From Nocardioidaceae bacterium (GTDB lineage: Bacteria; Actinomycetota; Actinomycetes; Propionibacteriales; Nocardioidaceae): a stretch of DNA of 64,000 nt. A program made the translations under genes and the position numbers. The stretch's first letter is position 1, and each line of letters begins with the position of its first letter. The stretch covers positions 1 through 64,000 of the forward strand of contig JAQSWV010000033.1 of assembly GCA_029266455.1 (NCBI GenBank), in the 5' to 3' direction. Of the stretch, positions 28,222-35,975 are shown piece after piece. The notes under the pieces were generated by a model that was not told where the DNA came from, did no database searches, and worked only from the letters and a program-made list of their open reading frames with translations.

Positions 28222-28437
28222 ATGGGCCGCGGCCGCGCGAAGGCCAAGCAGACCAAGGTTGCCCGCGAGTTGAAGTACCGGCAGCAAGGGCCGGACTTCA
28301 CCCAGCTGCAGCGCGAGCTGCACGGCGGCGACGAGATGACTGACGACGGGGCGCCCGCCGCCGACGAGGACGACGGGGAGGACGACCTGTACTCCCGCTA
28401 CATCGACCCCGACGACGCGGAGCCCGCCGCGCGCTGA
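28222..28437 (+). CDS. DUF3073 family protein
   Basis: The 71-residue small protein has a strongly basic N-half (MGRGRAKAKQTKVARELKY) and a very acidic C-half (DEDDGEDDLYSRYIDPDD). This is the DUF3073 pattern found downstream of purM across actinobacteria. The charge asymmetry suggests nucleic-acid or ribosome binding, but the function is unknown. ATG 28222 follows AAGGGGGT. A TACCGT hexamer near 28134 would give a leader of about 80 nt. Confidence 0.85.
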   Translation: MGRGRAKAKQTKVARELKYRQQGPDFTQLQRELHGGDEMTDDGAPAADEDDGEDDLYSRYIDPDDAEPAAR

Positions 28438-28462
28438 GGCTCACTCTGCAGCGGGGCAGCCC

Positions 28463-29533
28463 TCAGGCGACGGGTCTCGTCGCGGCGGCCAGCCGCTGCT
28501 CGGCGGTGCGGTCGGCGGCGACCGATGGCGGCACCCCTTCGGCGAGCGCGCGCTCGAGCACCCGCAGGGTCGTGTCGAAGATCCGCGCCGCCCGCTCCCG
28601 GGCGCCGTCCAACCCGGACCCGTCGCGCTCGGCCGCCACCTGGATCAGGCCGCCGGCGTTCACGCAGTAGTCCGGCGCGTACACCACCCCCCGCTCGTGC
28701 AGCCGGTTGCCGACCTCGGGATGCGCGAGCTGGTTGTTGGCGCCACCGCACACCACCGACGCCTGCAGCAGGTCGGCGACGACGTCGTCGATCGCACCGC
28801 CGAGGGCGCAGGGCGCGTAGATGTCCAGCGGCGCCGCCGCCAGCTCCAGGGCGTCGGGCACGACGGTCACCTGGGGATGGGTGGCCACGGCTCGCTGGAC
28901 GGCGGCCGCGTCGACGTCGGTCACCACCACCTCCGCACCGGCCTGGACGAGCCCGTGCACCAGGTGCCCCCCGACCTTGCCGACCCCCGCGACCCCGATC
29001 CGCCTCCCGGACAGGCCGGGATCTCCCCACACGTGCTGGGCCGCAGCGCGCATGCCATGGAGAACTCCGTCCGCGGTGAGCACCGACGAGTCGCCCAGGC
29101 CGCCTCCGGCCACGCTTCGGCCGGTGACGTGGTCGCAGGTCTCGGCGACGACGTCCATGTCCTGCGGGTAGGTGCCGACGTCGCACGCGGTGACGTAGCG
29201 ACCGGAGAGCGACTGCACCGCCCGCCCGTACGCCCGCAGCAGCTCGACCGACTTGTCGACCGACGGGTCGCCCAGTATCACCCCCTTCCCGCCCCCGAGC
29301 GAGAGGCCGGCCAGAGCCGCCTTGTACGACATGCCTTGCGAGAGGGCCAGCGCGTCGTCGAGGGCGTCCGACTCGTCCGCGTAGGCGTGGAAGCGCGTAC
29401 CGCCCAGCGCCGGCCCGAGGGCGGTGGAGTGGATGGCCACGATGCACCGCAGTCCGGTCGGCTCGTCGGTGCTGAACAGGATCTGCTCGTGTCCGGCCGC
29501 GCGGGCGAAGACGCCGGTCTCGGGTGCGCTCAC
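28463..29533 (-). CDS. Glu/Leu/Phe/Val dehydrogenase, valine/leucine type
   Basis: The 356-residue NAD-dependent amino acid dehydrogenase oxidatively deaminates branched-chain amino acids to 2-oxo acids. It has ALGGTRFH, the catalytic lysine motif [19 protein letters not shown], and the Rossmann motif [14 protein letters not shown] followed by VVVTDVD. Length and motifs match leucine/valine dehydrogenases (Vdh) rather than hexameric GDH. In streptomycetes a Vdh gene also neighbours bldC. The products could feed branched-chain fatty acid synthesis. It starts with GTG. Confidence 0.85.
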   Translation of the reverse strand: MSAPETGVFARAAGHEQILFSTDEPTGLRCIVAIHSTALGPALGGTRFHAYADESDALDDALALSQGMSYKAALAGLSLGGGKGVILGDPSVDKSVELLRAYGRAVQSLSGRYVTACDVGTYPQDMDVVAETCDHVTGRSVAGGGLGDSSVLTADGVLHGMRAAAQHVWGDPGLSGRRIGVAGVGKVGGHLVHGLVQAGAEVVVTDVDAAAVQRAVATHPQVTVVPDALELAAAPLDIYAPCALGGAIDDVVADLLQASVVCGGANNQLAHPEVGNRLHERGVVYAPDYCVNAGGLIQVAAERDGSGLDGARERAARIFDTTLRVLERALAEGVPPSVAADRTAEQRLAAATRPVA

Positions 29534-29627
29534 CGGACCACTATGGCCCAGCCCGGAGGTGACCGATCCGGCGCCACCGCCGTGGACGGTGGACGCCGCT
29601 CGCCCGTGCCACTTCCCAGCCGCGGGC

Positions 29628-29643
29628 TAGGGTCGGAGGCGTG
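29628..29643 (+). promoter_or_regulatory. Leaderless -10 element of the unknown gene upstream of bldC
   Basis: TAGGGT (29628-29633) precedes GTG 29641 by 7 nt (CGGAGGC). Confidence 0.5.
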
Positions 29644-30468
29644 CTCCCGTACGCCGCCTACCTGCGCGTGTACGAGCCGGTCGAGTCGCTGTCCGTCCGT
29701 TCCGGCGAGGGGGTGCCCGCGGTCGGCGACGCGACTGCTCCCGACCCGCAACAGCTGACCAGCGCAGAGCAGGAGCGTTCGCGCCGGGCGGCCGTCCTGG
29801 GCGGCGCCGTCGTCGTCGTCGACGTCGAGGACGAGGCGGCGTTCGTTCTCCGCCGGGGCGGTCGCACCTTCGTGGCGCCGGCCGACGAGCAGGTGCGCTC
29901 CTGGGTGGCCCTGGGCCGGCTGGCCGCCACCTTGTCGCCCTCGGCGTCCCGTGCGCTCACCTCGCAGTCGCTGCTGGACCGGGCGGGCGAGGCGCTCCGG
30001 ATGTGGCAGCACGGGCACCCCGATGCCGTCCCGCACGTACGGGAGACGACCTGGCGACTTCCGGTGGCGTGGCTCCTGCTCGCCGCGCCCGACGAGCAGG
30101 ACCCGTACCAGGTGGGCGATGAGATGACCGCGCGCTACCTGGTCCCGATGGCACAGGCGCGGCGGCGCATCGCCCGGGCTCTTGCCGCCGCCCGCCGGCA
30201 CTTCCCCGACTCCGACGACGTGGCCGATCTGGTCGATGTCGGACGCTGGCTCGAGGCCTTCCACGCGCACAGCTGGGTGGAGCTGGACCTCGCCGGGCTC
30301 GGCCTGGCGGTCTCGGCCGCTGACCCGGCCGAGCCCGACCGCTCGCTCCAGGACCTGCAGGCAGCGGTCACGGCTCTTCGCGAGGGTCGCGTCGACGACG
30401 CCGCCGAGCACTACCGCGGGGTGGCCATGTGGTGGGGCTCCCTCGCTCTACGTGAGCGCGCGAACTGA
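29641..30468 (+). CDS. Conserved actinobacterial protein of unknown function
   Basis: The 275-residue soluble protein has no domain I recognise. It begins LPYAAYLRVYEPVESL and is mixed alpha/beta, with RETTWRLPVAWLLL and MTARYLVPMAQARRRIARAL. A C-terminal helical part ends VAMWWGSLALRERAN. No signal peptide or membrane segment is seen. Proteins like it occur next to bldC and the valine dehydrogenase gene in other actinobacteria, so its position is conserved, but no role should be inferred from that alone. Codon use is typical of the region. Confidence 0.7.
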   Translation: MLPYAAYLRVYEPVESLSVRSGEGVPAVGDATAPDPQQLTSAEQERSRRAAVLGGAVVVVDVEDEAAFVLRRGGRTFVAPADEQVRSWVALGRLAATLSPSASRALTSQSLLDRAGEALRMWQHGHPDAVPHVRETTWRLPVAWLLLAAPDEQDPYQVGDEMTARYLVPMAQARRRIARALAAARRHFPDSDDVADLVDVGRWLEAFHAHSWVELDLAGLGLAVSAADPAEPDRSLQDLQAAVTALREGRVDDAAEHYRGVAMWWGSLALRERAN

Positions 30469-30491
30469 TACTGTAATCAGGTCGCACCCAC

Positions 30492-30527
30492 CTTGGCCGA
30501 TTATTTCCTGTTTTTCAGGAGGCCAAG
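30492..30527 (+). promoter_or_regulatory. AT-rich nested hairpin upstream of bldC
   Basis: Outer stem CTTGGCC (30492-30498) pairs with GGCCAAG (30521-30527). Inside, TCCTG (30506-30510) pairs with CAGGA (30516-30520) around a T5 loop. The bases 30499-30517 are strikingly AT-rich for this genome. It is either the terminator of the upstream gene or a leader structure of bldC, 75 nt before its start. A smaller dyad, CTGAT-N6-ATCAG (30465-30480), overlaps the preceding stop codon. Confidence 0.5.
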
Positions 30528-30601
30528 AGGCGGCGACTTCTGCAACACTGGTCGGACATTCGGCTGTCACCCAAGCAGTGGGGGCGGCCAAAGGAGGCAC
30601 A

Positions 30602-30826
30602 ATGACCGCGCAGCCGACTCAGACCGAGGCGCTCCTCACCCCGTCCGAAGTGGCGGCCCTTTTCCGGGTCGACCCGAAGACGGTCACCCGGTGGGCCAAG
30701 GCCGGCAAGCTCAGCTCGATCCGGACCCTCGGCGGACATCGCCGTTACCGCGAGACCGAGGTCCGGTCACTGCTCGCCGGCACCGGCATGGCGCTGCCCG
30801 GGCAGCGGAGCCCCGCCGACGCCTGA
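30602..30826 (+). CDS. bldC: BldC, MerR-like developmental regulator
   Basis: The 74-residue protein is a single winged HTH of the MerR type. The core LLTPSEVAALFRVDPKTVTR, then WAKAGKLSSIRTLGGHRRY, is nearly invariant among BldC proteins. BldC binds head-to-tail along direct repeats and represses early differentiation in Streptomyces. Because it lacks the MerR dimerisation helix, it works as a cooperative DNA binder. The ATG at 30602 has a near-perfect AAAGGAGGC site. Confidence 0.92.
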   Translation: MTAQPTQTEALLTPSEVAALFRVDPKTVTRWAKAGKLSSIRTLGGHRRYRETEVRSLLAGTGMALPGQRSPADA

Positions 30827-30937
30827 CCATCCGGCTGCTGCGCGCAGCGCCGCTGTCGAGCCATGTCACCGCCCTGAGCAAGGGTCCGAGTGCAGGCCGC
30901 GCGGGCCACGGGCGGGCACGTGCAGGAGGAGCCCAGC

Positions 30938-32092
30938 GTGAGCGACGCGACCTCCGGACACCGTCTGGGCGTGCTGGCGGGATCGCGCAAGGAGAACGAG
31001 CGCCGCCTGGCGCTTCATCCGCGCCACCTCGAGCGTGTCGACGCAGACCTGCGCCGGCGGATCGTGCTCGAGTGTGGCTACGGAGACCGCTTCGGGGTTC
31101 CCGACTCAGAGCTTGCCCCTCTGGTCGCCGGCATGCTGCCACGCGAGCAGGTCGTCGAGCAGTCCGACATCGTGCTGCTGCCCAAACCCGTGGCCGACGA
31201 CCTGCGCAGGTTCCGCGACCAGCAGGTCCTGTGGGGTTGGCCCCACTGCGTCCAGGACGAGCAGCTCACCCAGCTGGCCATCGACAAGCGGCTCACGGTG
31301 GTGGCCTTCGAGGCGATGAACCACTGGACCGACTCGGGCGCGTTCAGCCTGCACGTATTCCACGCGAACAACGAGCTGGCCGGCTACTGCTCGGTGCTGC
31401 ATGCACTGTCGCTGGTCGGCAGCACCGGACACTACGGCCGCCGGCTCTCGGCCGCCGTCATCGGGTTCGGGGCCACCGCACGCGGAGCCGTCACCGCGCT
31501 GAAGTCGTCCGGGGTCCATGACATCGACGTGCTGACCCAGCGGGACCCTGCCGCGGTAGCCGCGCCTCTCCACTACGTGCAGCTGGTGCAGTTCGAGGTC
31601 GACCCGGACCACCCGCGCGCCTCCTCCGCCCTCATACCCGGCGGCCGGCAGCCGCTTGCGGGCTTCCTCGCCGAGCACGACATCGTCGTCAACTGCGTGT
31701 TGCAGGACACCGACGCGCCGCTGGTCTTCGTGACCGATGACGAGCTGAAGGCGTTCGCGCCCGGCAGTCTCATCGTCGACGTGTCGTGCGACGAGGGCAT
31801 GGGGTTCAGCTGGGCGCGGCCGACCAGCTTCACCGAGCCGATCTTCACTGTGGGGCAGAACATCGACTACTACGCCGTCGACCACAGCCCGTCGTACCTG
31901 TGGAACTCCGCGACCTGGGAGATCAGCGAGGCGCTGATGCCGTACCTTCGGCCGATGCTCAGCGGGCCCGACGGGTGGAAGTCGGAGCAGGTCCTGGACC
32001 GCGCGGTCGAGATCCGCGACGGAGTCGTGCAGAACCCCAGCATCCTGTCGTTCCAGCACCGCTCGGCCGACTACCCGCACCTCCGCGCCTGA
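30938..32092 (+). CDS. Alanine dehydrogenase/N5-(carboxyethyl)ornithine synthase-like protein
   Basis: The 384-residue protein belongs to the AlaDH/PNT superfamily. The N-domain holds GVLAGSRKENERRLALHP (substrate lysine and arginine) and IVLLPKPVADD. The NAD domain holds AAVIGFGATARGAVTALKSSG, with a GxGxxxxG fingerprint. Its closest recognisable relatives are N5-(carboxyethyl)ornithine synthases and orphan AlaDH-like enzymes rather than catabolic alanine dehydrogenase. The AGGAGGA site at 30923-30930 fixes GTG 30938 over GTG 30890. The substrate is uncertain. Confidence 0.7.
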   Translation: MSDATSGHRLGVLAGSRKENERRLALHPRHLERVDADLRRRIVLECGYGDRFGVPDSELAPLVAGMLPREQVVEQSDIVLLPKPVADDLRRFRDQQVLWGWPHCVQDEQLTQLAIDKRLTVVAFEAMNHWTDSGAFSLHVFHANNELAGYCSVLHALSLVGSTGHYGRRLSAAVIGFGATARGAVTALKSSGVHDIDVLTQRDPAAVAAPLHYVQLVQFEVDPDHPRASSALIPGGRQPLAGFLAEHDIVVNCVLQDTDAPLVFVTDDELKAFAPGSLIVDVSCDEGMGFSWARPTSFTEPIFTVGQNIDYYAVDHSPSYLWNSATWEISEALMPYLRPMLSGPDGWKSEQVLDRAVEIRDGVVQNPSILSFQHRSADYPHLRA

Positions 32093-32218
32093 CGGGGCGC
32101 CGCCTGGCAGGGTCGCCGCAGCGAGAGATCCGGCCGCCGACCCGGCGACGCGGCCTTGCCGGACGGAGTACGGTCCGTACTGCTGCCATCCTTACCCTTT
32201 CGGACCAGCGGAGGAGCA

Positions 32219-32953
32219 ATGCGCGGGACCGGTGGAGAAGTCGCGCGCGGACACGCCGAACGACCCCCGGATCTCGCGACGATCATGGCCGAGGTGGCGC
32301 GGCAGCTGGACCAGCCGGACACCGTGGAGGACCAGCTCTCCACCGTGCTGGACGCCGCGGTCGAGACCGTGCCCGGGGTCGATGTGGCCAGCATCACCGT
32401 CCTGCACAGGGACGGGCGGGCCGAGACGGTCGCGTCGACGTCGCCGCTCGCTGACGAGATCGACGTGATGCAGTACGAGCTGGACGAAGGCCCGTGCCTT
32501 GACGCGTTGAGACGCCGCCCCTTCCTGCGGGTCGACGACATGCCGGCCGAGAAGCGCTGGCCCGTCTATGCGCCCAAGGCGGCGGAGAGGGGGGTCGGCT
32601 CCCAGATCGGACTGGAGCTGTACAACGACCAGCGCAGCATCGGCGGCCTGAATCTCTACTCGTTGCAGCGCAACGCCTTCGACGAGGACACGAGATCCGC
32701 CGCGTGGCTGTTCGCCACCCACGCCGCCCTGGCGATGGGCCGTACCCGGCAGGCGGAGGAGCTGAAGACGGCCCTCGAGGGTCGCAAGGTGATCGGCCAG
32801 GCCCTGGGCATCGTGATGGAGCGCTTCGAGCTCGATGAGCACCGCGCTTTCCAGTTCCTCGTCCGCGTGTCCCGCAACGGCAACATCAAGCTGCGCGACG
32901 TGGCCCGCCGGATCGTCGACGAGCGCAATGCACCTGGCCAGGTGAGGAGCTGA
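32219..32953 (+). CDS. GAF-ANTAR transcription antitermination regulator
   Basis: The 244-residue protein has a GAF sensor domain (about residues 30-175, with VMQYELDEGPCLDALRRR, the common small-ligand GAF variant). A C-terminal ANTAR RNA-binding domain follows (GRKVIGQALGIVMERFELDE, then AFQFLVRVSRNGNIKLRDVA). ANTAR proteins stabilise two-hexaloop RNA stems to prevent termination. ATG 32219 follows GGAGGAG. It is a paralog of the gene at 53002-53706. The ligand and RNA target are unknown. Confidence 0.85.
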   Translation: MRGTGGEVARGHAERPPDLATIMAEVARQLDQPDTVEDQLSTVLDAAVETVPGVDVASITVLHRDGRAETVASTSPLADEIDVMQYELDEGPCLDALRRRPFLRVDDMPAEKRWPVYAPKAAERGVGSQIGLELYNDQRSIGGLNLYSLQRNAFDEDTRSAAWLFATHAALAMGRTRQAEELKTALEGRKVIGQALGIVMERFELDEHRAFQFLVRVSRNGNIKLRDVARRIVDERNAPGQVRS

Positions 32954-33045
32954 CCGGCCCCCCAGGACCGTTCGGCGGATCACGCGGCTCGGCTAGTGAC
33001 TCTGCTGCCGGCAGGCACTAGGCTCGGCGACATCCCGGGCCGGCG

Positions 33046-33582
33046 ATGGTCGCCCCGAGGCATCCGGTGGCCCAGGAAAGCGCCGCCTCCCGTCCACAGC
33101 GGTCCGAGGCCGATGTGCGCGCAAAGCGAGTGCCTGTGACGTCCTCTCTCTCCGCAGCGGCTCGACCCGGCGCCTCCGAGGTGCCGGCCCAGCCCGCAGT
33201 ACCGGGCTCCGAGCACCGTTCCGACAACGACGCCAGTGACGCGGAGGCCTGGGCGACGGCGGCCTTCCAGCAGCGGTTCTGGGAGGCCCAGATGGTGTTC
33301 CTCACTGCCGCACGTACCCGGACCGGCCCGCTGCACCTGCTGGAGGCCGCCGAGCAACGGGCGGCCCTGCAGCGGCTGGCGCCGGCCGGCCGTGCGCTGG
33401 GGGTGCGTGGTGGAGCGCCGGCTGGGGCGGGCTCCACAGGTACCCCTGACCGAAGTCGCAGCCGAGGTCCCGGAGGATCTCCAGGTGCTCCCAGGTCTCG
33501 ATGCCCTCTGCGACCGCGTCGATGCCGAAGGCGTGCGCGAGCTCGATCACACTGCGCACGATCGCATCGTCGTCCTTGTTGA
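33046..33582 (+). CDS. Uncertain reading frame antisense to the GGDEF-EAL gene end
   Basis: This open frame of 178 codons has high G/C at third positions from about 33136 to 33410. A plausible helical stretch, FQQRFWEAQMVFLTAARTR, followed by HLLEAAEQRAALQRL lies in the part that does not cover the EAL core. Its last 170 bp are antisense to conserved EAL sequence, which argues against the full frame. A TAGGCT hexamer lies at 33019. It may be a small real gene, the front of a gene truncated by the EAL gene, or chance. No family match is known. Confidence 0.25.
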   Translation: MVAPRHPVAQESAASRPQRSEADVRAKRVPVTSSLSAAARPGASEVPAQPAVPGSEHRSDNDASDAEAWATAAFQQRFWEAQMVFLTAARTRTGPLHLLEAAEQRAALQRLAPAGRALGVRGGAPAGAGSTGTPDRSRSRGPGGSPGAPRSRCPLRPRRCRRRARARSHCARSHRRPC

Positions 33583-35254
33583 GGCCGAGGCCGGCGATGA
33601 ACGAACGGTCGATCTTGAGCAGGTCGACCGGGAACCGCTTGAGGTACACCAGCGACGAGTATCCGGTCCCGAAGTCGTCGATCGCGATCCGGACGCCGAG
33701 GGTCTTGAGCTCCTTGAGCACCCGCAGCGCTGCCTCGGCGTCGTCCACCAGGGCGCTCTCCGTGACCTCCAGGACTACCGACGTGGGGTCGAGGCCCGAG
33801 TCGCGCAACGCCAGCCGCGTCGACTCGACCAGGCCGGCCCCCTGCGCGAGCTGGCGGGCGGAGACGTTGACCGCCATGTCCAGCGCTCGGTGCGGCTCGG
33901 TGCGCCGCCACTCCGAAGCCTGTCGGCACGCCTCTCCCATCACCCAGGCGCCGATCCCGGTGATGAGGCCACTGCGCTCGGCGAAGGGCACGAAGTCGTC
34001 GGGGGCGACCAGCCCGAGGTGGGGGTGCTCCCAGCGAAGGAGAGCCTCGAGGCCGACCACCTTCTCGTCGTCGAGGCTGACGACGGGCTGGTAGTGCAGG
34101 CGCAGCTGGTCGTCCTCCACGGCGCTGTGCAGCTCCGCCAGGAGCCGCAGCCGGGACTTGGCGACGACGCGCAGCTGCTCGTCGAACAGCTCGATGACGT
34201 TGGGTCCCTGCCGCTTGGCCTTGTACATGGCCTCGTCGGCGTCGCGCAGCAACGTGTCCGCGCTGGCATCGTGGTCGTCCACGGATGCGACGGCGACACC
34301 GATGCTCACGGTCACGTCGAGGGTGAGTGCGCCGGCGGTGAACGGGGCGGAGGCCGCGGCCCGCACCCGGGACGCGACCACCGCGGCGTCGGTCATGTCC
34401 TCGAGGCCCTCGCACAGCACGACGAACTCGTCGCCGCCGATGCGGGCGACGGTGTCCTCCGGCCGGACCGCCGAGGCCAGGCGCTGGGACACGACGCGCA
34501 GCGTCTCGTCGCCCACCTGGTGCCCGTGGGCGTCGTTGATGTTCTTGAAGCCGTCGAGATCACAGAACAGCAGCGCCATCACGTTCTTGTCGCTGGCCCG
34601 GCGCGCGAGTGCGTGCTCGATGCGGTCGTTGAGCAGGCCACGGTTCGGCAGACCGGTGAGGGTGTCGTGCTGGGCGGAGTACGTGACCGCTGCCTCTGCC
34701 TGACGCTCCCGGGTGAGGTCCGTGACCGTGATGCAGATGAGTGTTTCGCTGTCCCGCTCGTCAGCGAGCGACGAGCCGATGAGCACCGGCACCGTGCGAT
34801 CGTCGCTGCCGAGCAGTGCCGCCTCGAACGAGCCGCCTGAGCTGTGCGGGCCGACCATCTGGGCGAGGTGCTCACGGGTCGCGCCGTCCAACAGGGCGGC
34901 GAGCGGCCGCCCGACGATCTGCTCGCACGACGTTCCCAGCAGATCGGCCAGCGCCTGGTTCGCGTACAGCACGATGCCGTCGATCGACACCGTGGCAGCC
35001 CCGTCGGACATGTTCTCGACGAAGTGGCGGTAGGCGCGGTCAGCGCCCGACAGGGTGAAGATCTGTTCCTCACCCGGTGTCGACCCGATCACGAGGGCGT
35101 CGACCTCGCCCTGGCTGATCGCGCGGAGGGCCTGCTCGTACTCGACCAGGCGCTCCAGGGCGTCGGCGAGCTCGTGCCGCACCTGCGTCACGTCGATCGT
35201 GGTTCCGTCAGCGGGCGGCTCGGTGGCCTGCGTGATCCGCCCGCCGGTCGTCAT
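33302..35254 (-). CDS. PAS-GGDEF-EAL cyclic-di-GMP enzyme, last gene of the kai operon
   Basis: The 650-residue protein has a KaiC-associated-kinase-like N-terminus (AISQGEVDALVIG, EEQIFTLSGADRAYRHFVE), a PAS domain (NMSDGAATVSIDGIVLYAN), and a GGDEF domain with intact IGGDEF. The EAL domain has EALLRW, NVSARQLAQ, EVTES, DDFGTGYSSL, KIDRSFI and AEGIE. Both cyclase and phosphodiesterase signatures therefore look competent. After GYLWSPPQP comes a 35-residue Pro/Ala/His tail of low complexity not seen in the family. Its start overlaps the upstream kaiB by 4 bp (ATGA), so it is the output gene of kaiC-kaiB-kaiB. Confidence 0.9.
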   Translation of the reverse strand: MTTGGRITQATEPPADGTTIDVTQVRHELADALERLVEYEQALRAISQGEVDALVIGSTPGEEQIFTLSGADRAYRHFVENMSDGAATVSIDGIVLYANQALADLLGTSCEQIVGRPLAALLDGATREHLAQMVGPHSSGGSFEAALLGSDDRTVPVLIGSSLADERDSETLICITVTDLTRERQAEAAVTYSAQHDTLTGLPNRGLLNDRIEHALARRASDKNVMALLFCDLDGFKNINDAHGHQVGDETLRVVSQRLASAVRPEDTVARIGGDEFVVLCEGLEDMTDAAVVASRVRAAASAPFTAGALTLDVTVSIGVAVASVDDHDASADTLLRDADEAMYKAKRQGPNVIELFDEQLRVVAKSRLRLLAELHSAVEDDQLRLHYQPVVSLDDEKVVGLEALLRWEHPHLGLVAPDDFVPFAERSGLITGIGAWVMGEACRQASEWRRTEPHRALDMAVNVSARQLAQGAGLVESTRLALRDSGLDPTSVVLEVTESALVDDAEAALRVLKELKTLGVRIAIDDFGTGYSSLVYLKRFPVDLLKIDRSFIAGLGLNKDDDAIVRSVIELAHAFGIDAVAEGIETWEHLEILRDLGCDFGQGYLWSPPQPALHHAPPAHGRPAPAAAGPPVARRPPAGAAGRSGYVRQ

Positions 35255-35616
35255 CCGCTCGACCCGGTGTCGGGCGCTGGCTCGGCCACCCTGATGTCCA
35301 GTGCCGCCAGTACCCGCGACGTGTCCGACAGGTCACCCACCAGCCGGCGCTTCGGCAGCGGGGACTCCTTGATCAGGGTCGGTGCCGCCAGCACGTTGTG
35401 CGACAGCATCGACACGGCGTCCCGGTGGATGTCCACGACCTCGAGCTGATAGCGGCCCTGCAGATGCATCTCGCACAGTGCCCGCACATTGCCGATGGCC
35501 CGCACAGACATGTCGGATGCCCCGGTGACGAAGAGCGTAAGAACGTACTCGCCCGGGCCTAGGTCGGCCAGGCTCTGCTCGAAGCGGCGAAGCGTCGAGT
35601 CGTGCTCGCCGGTCAC
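35251..35616 (-). CDS. KaiB-like protein, divergent copy
   Basis: The 121-residue protein has the thioredoxin-like KaiB fold: [57 protein letters not shown], then [11 protein letters not shown]. The cis-proline region (APTLI) and the [10 protein letters not shown] segment match KaiB. Compared with the neighbouring copy it lacks several core identities and has an added N-terminus. It overlaps both neighbours by 4 bp. In cyanobacteria KaiB switches fold to bind KaiC; whether this divergent copy does so is unknown. Confidence 0.85.
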   Translation of the reverse strand: MTGEHDSTLRRFEQSLADLGPGEYVLTLFVTGASDMSVRAIGNVRALCEMHLQGRYQLEVVDIHRDAVSMLSHNVLAAPTLIKESPLPKRRLVGDLSDTSRVLAALDIRVAEPAPDTGSSG

Positions 35617-35975
35617 GTCGGCCCTCTGGGGGCCAGCTGCAGACCTACCAGGACACGCTCGGTGTCGGACAGGTCGCCGATGATCTTGCGCATCGGCGCC
35701 GGGAGCTGGCGCACCAGCGTCGGGATGGCGACGATCTCGTCCCCTCGGGCAAGGCGCGGATGCTCCAGCAGGTCGACGATCTCGATCTCGTAGCGGCTGG
35801 CGAGGTGGGTCTCGCAGAGCCTCCTGAGGTTGTTGAACGCCTCCAGCGACTTGGGCGAGGCGCCGGCCACGTAGAGGCGCAGGTGGTACTGCTCGGTGCC
35901 GGCGAGGTGCGCGTCGATGTCGACCTCGACCGAGCTGGTCGGCTGACCTGGAATGGCCGGGCTGTCGGTGGTCAT
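35613..35975 (-). CDS. kaiB: KaiB
   Basis: The 120-residue protein is a canonical-looking Kai[61 protein letters not shown] and [12 protein letters not shown] follow the family order. The N-terminal 25 residues form a variable acidic extension. The gene overlaps kaiC by 4 bp upstream and the second kaiB by 4 bp downstream, so all are translationally coupled. KaiB normally antagonises KaiC phosphorylation with KaiA, but no kaiA is in this window. Confidence 0.9.
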   Translation of the reverse strand: MTTDSPAIPGQPTSSVEVDIDAHLAGTEQYHLRLYVAGASPKSLEAFNNLRRLCETHLASRYEIEIVDLLEHPRLARGDEIVAIPTLVRQLPAPMRKIIGDLSDTERVLVGLQLAPRGPT

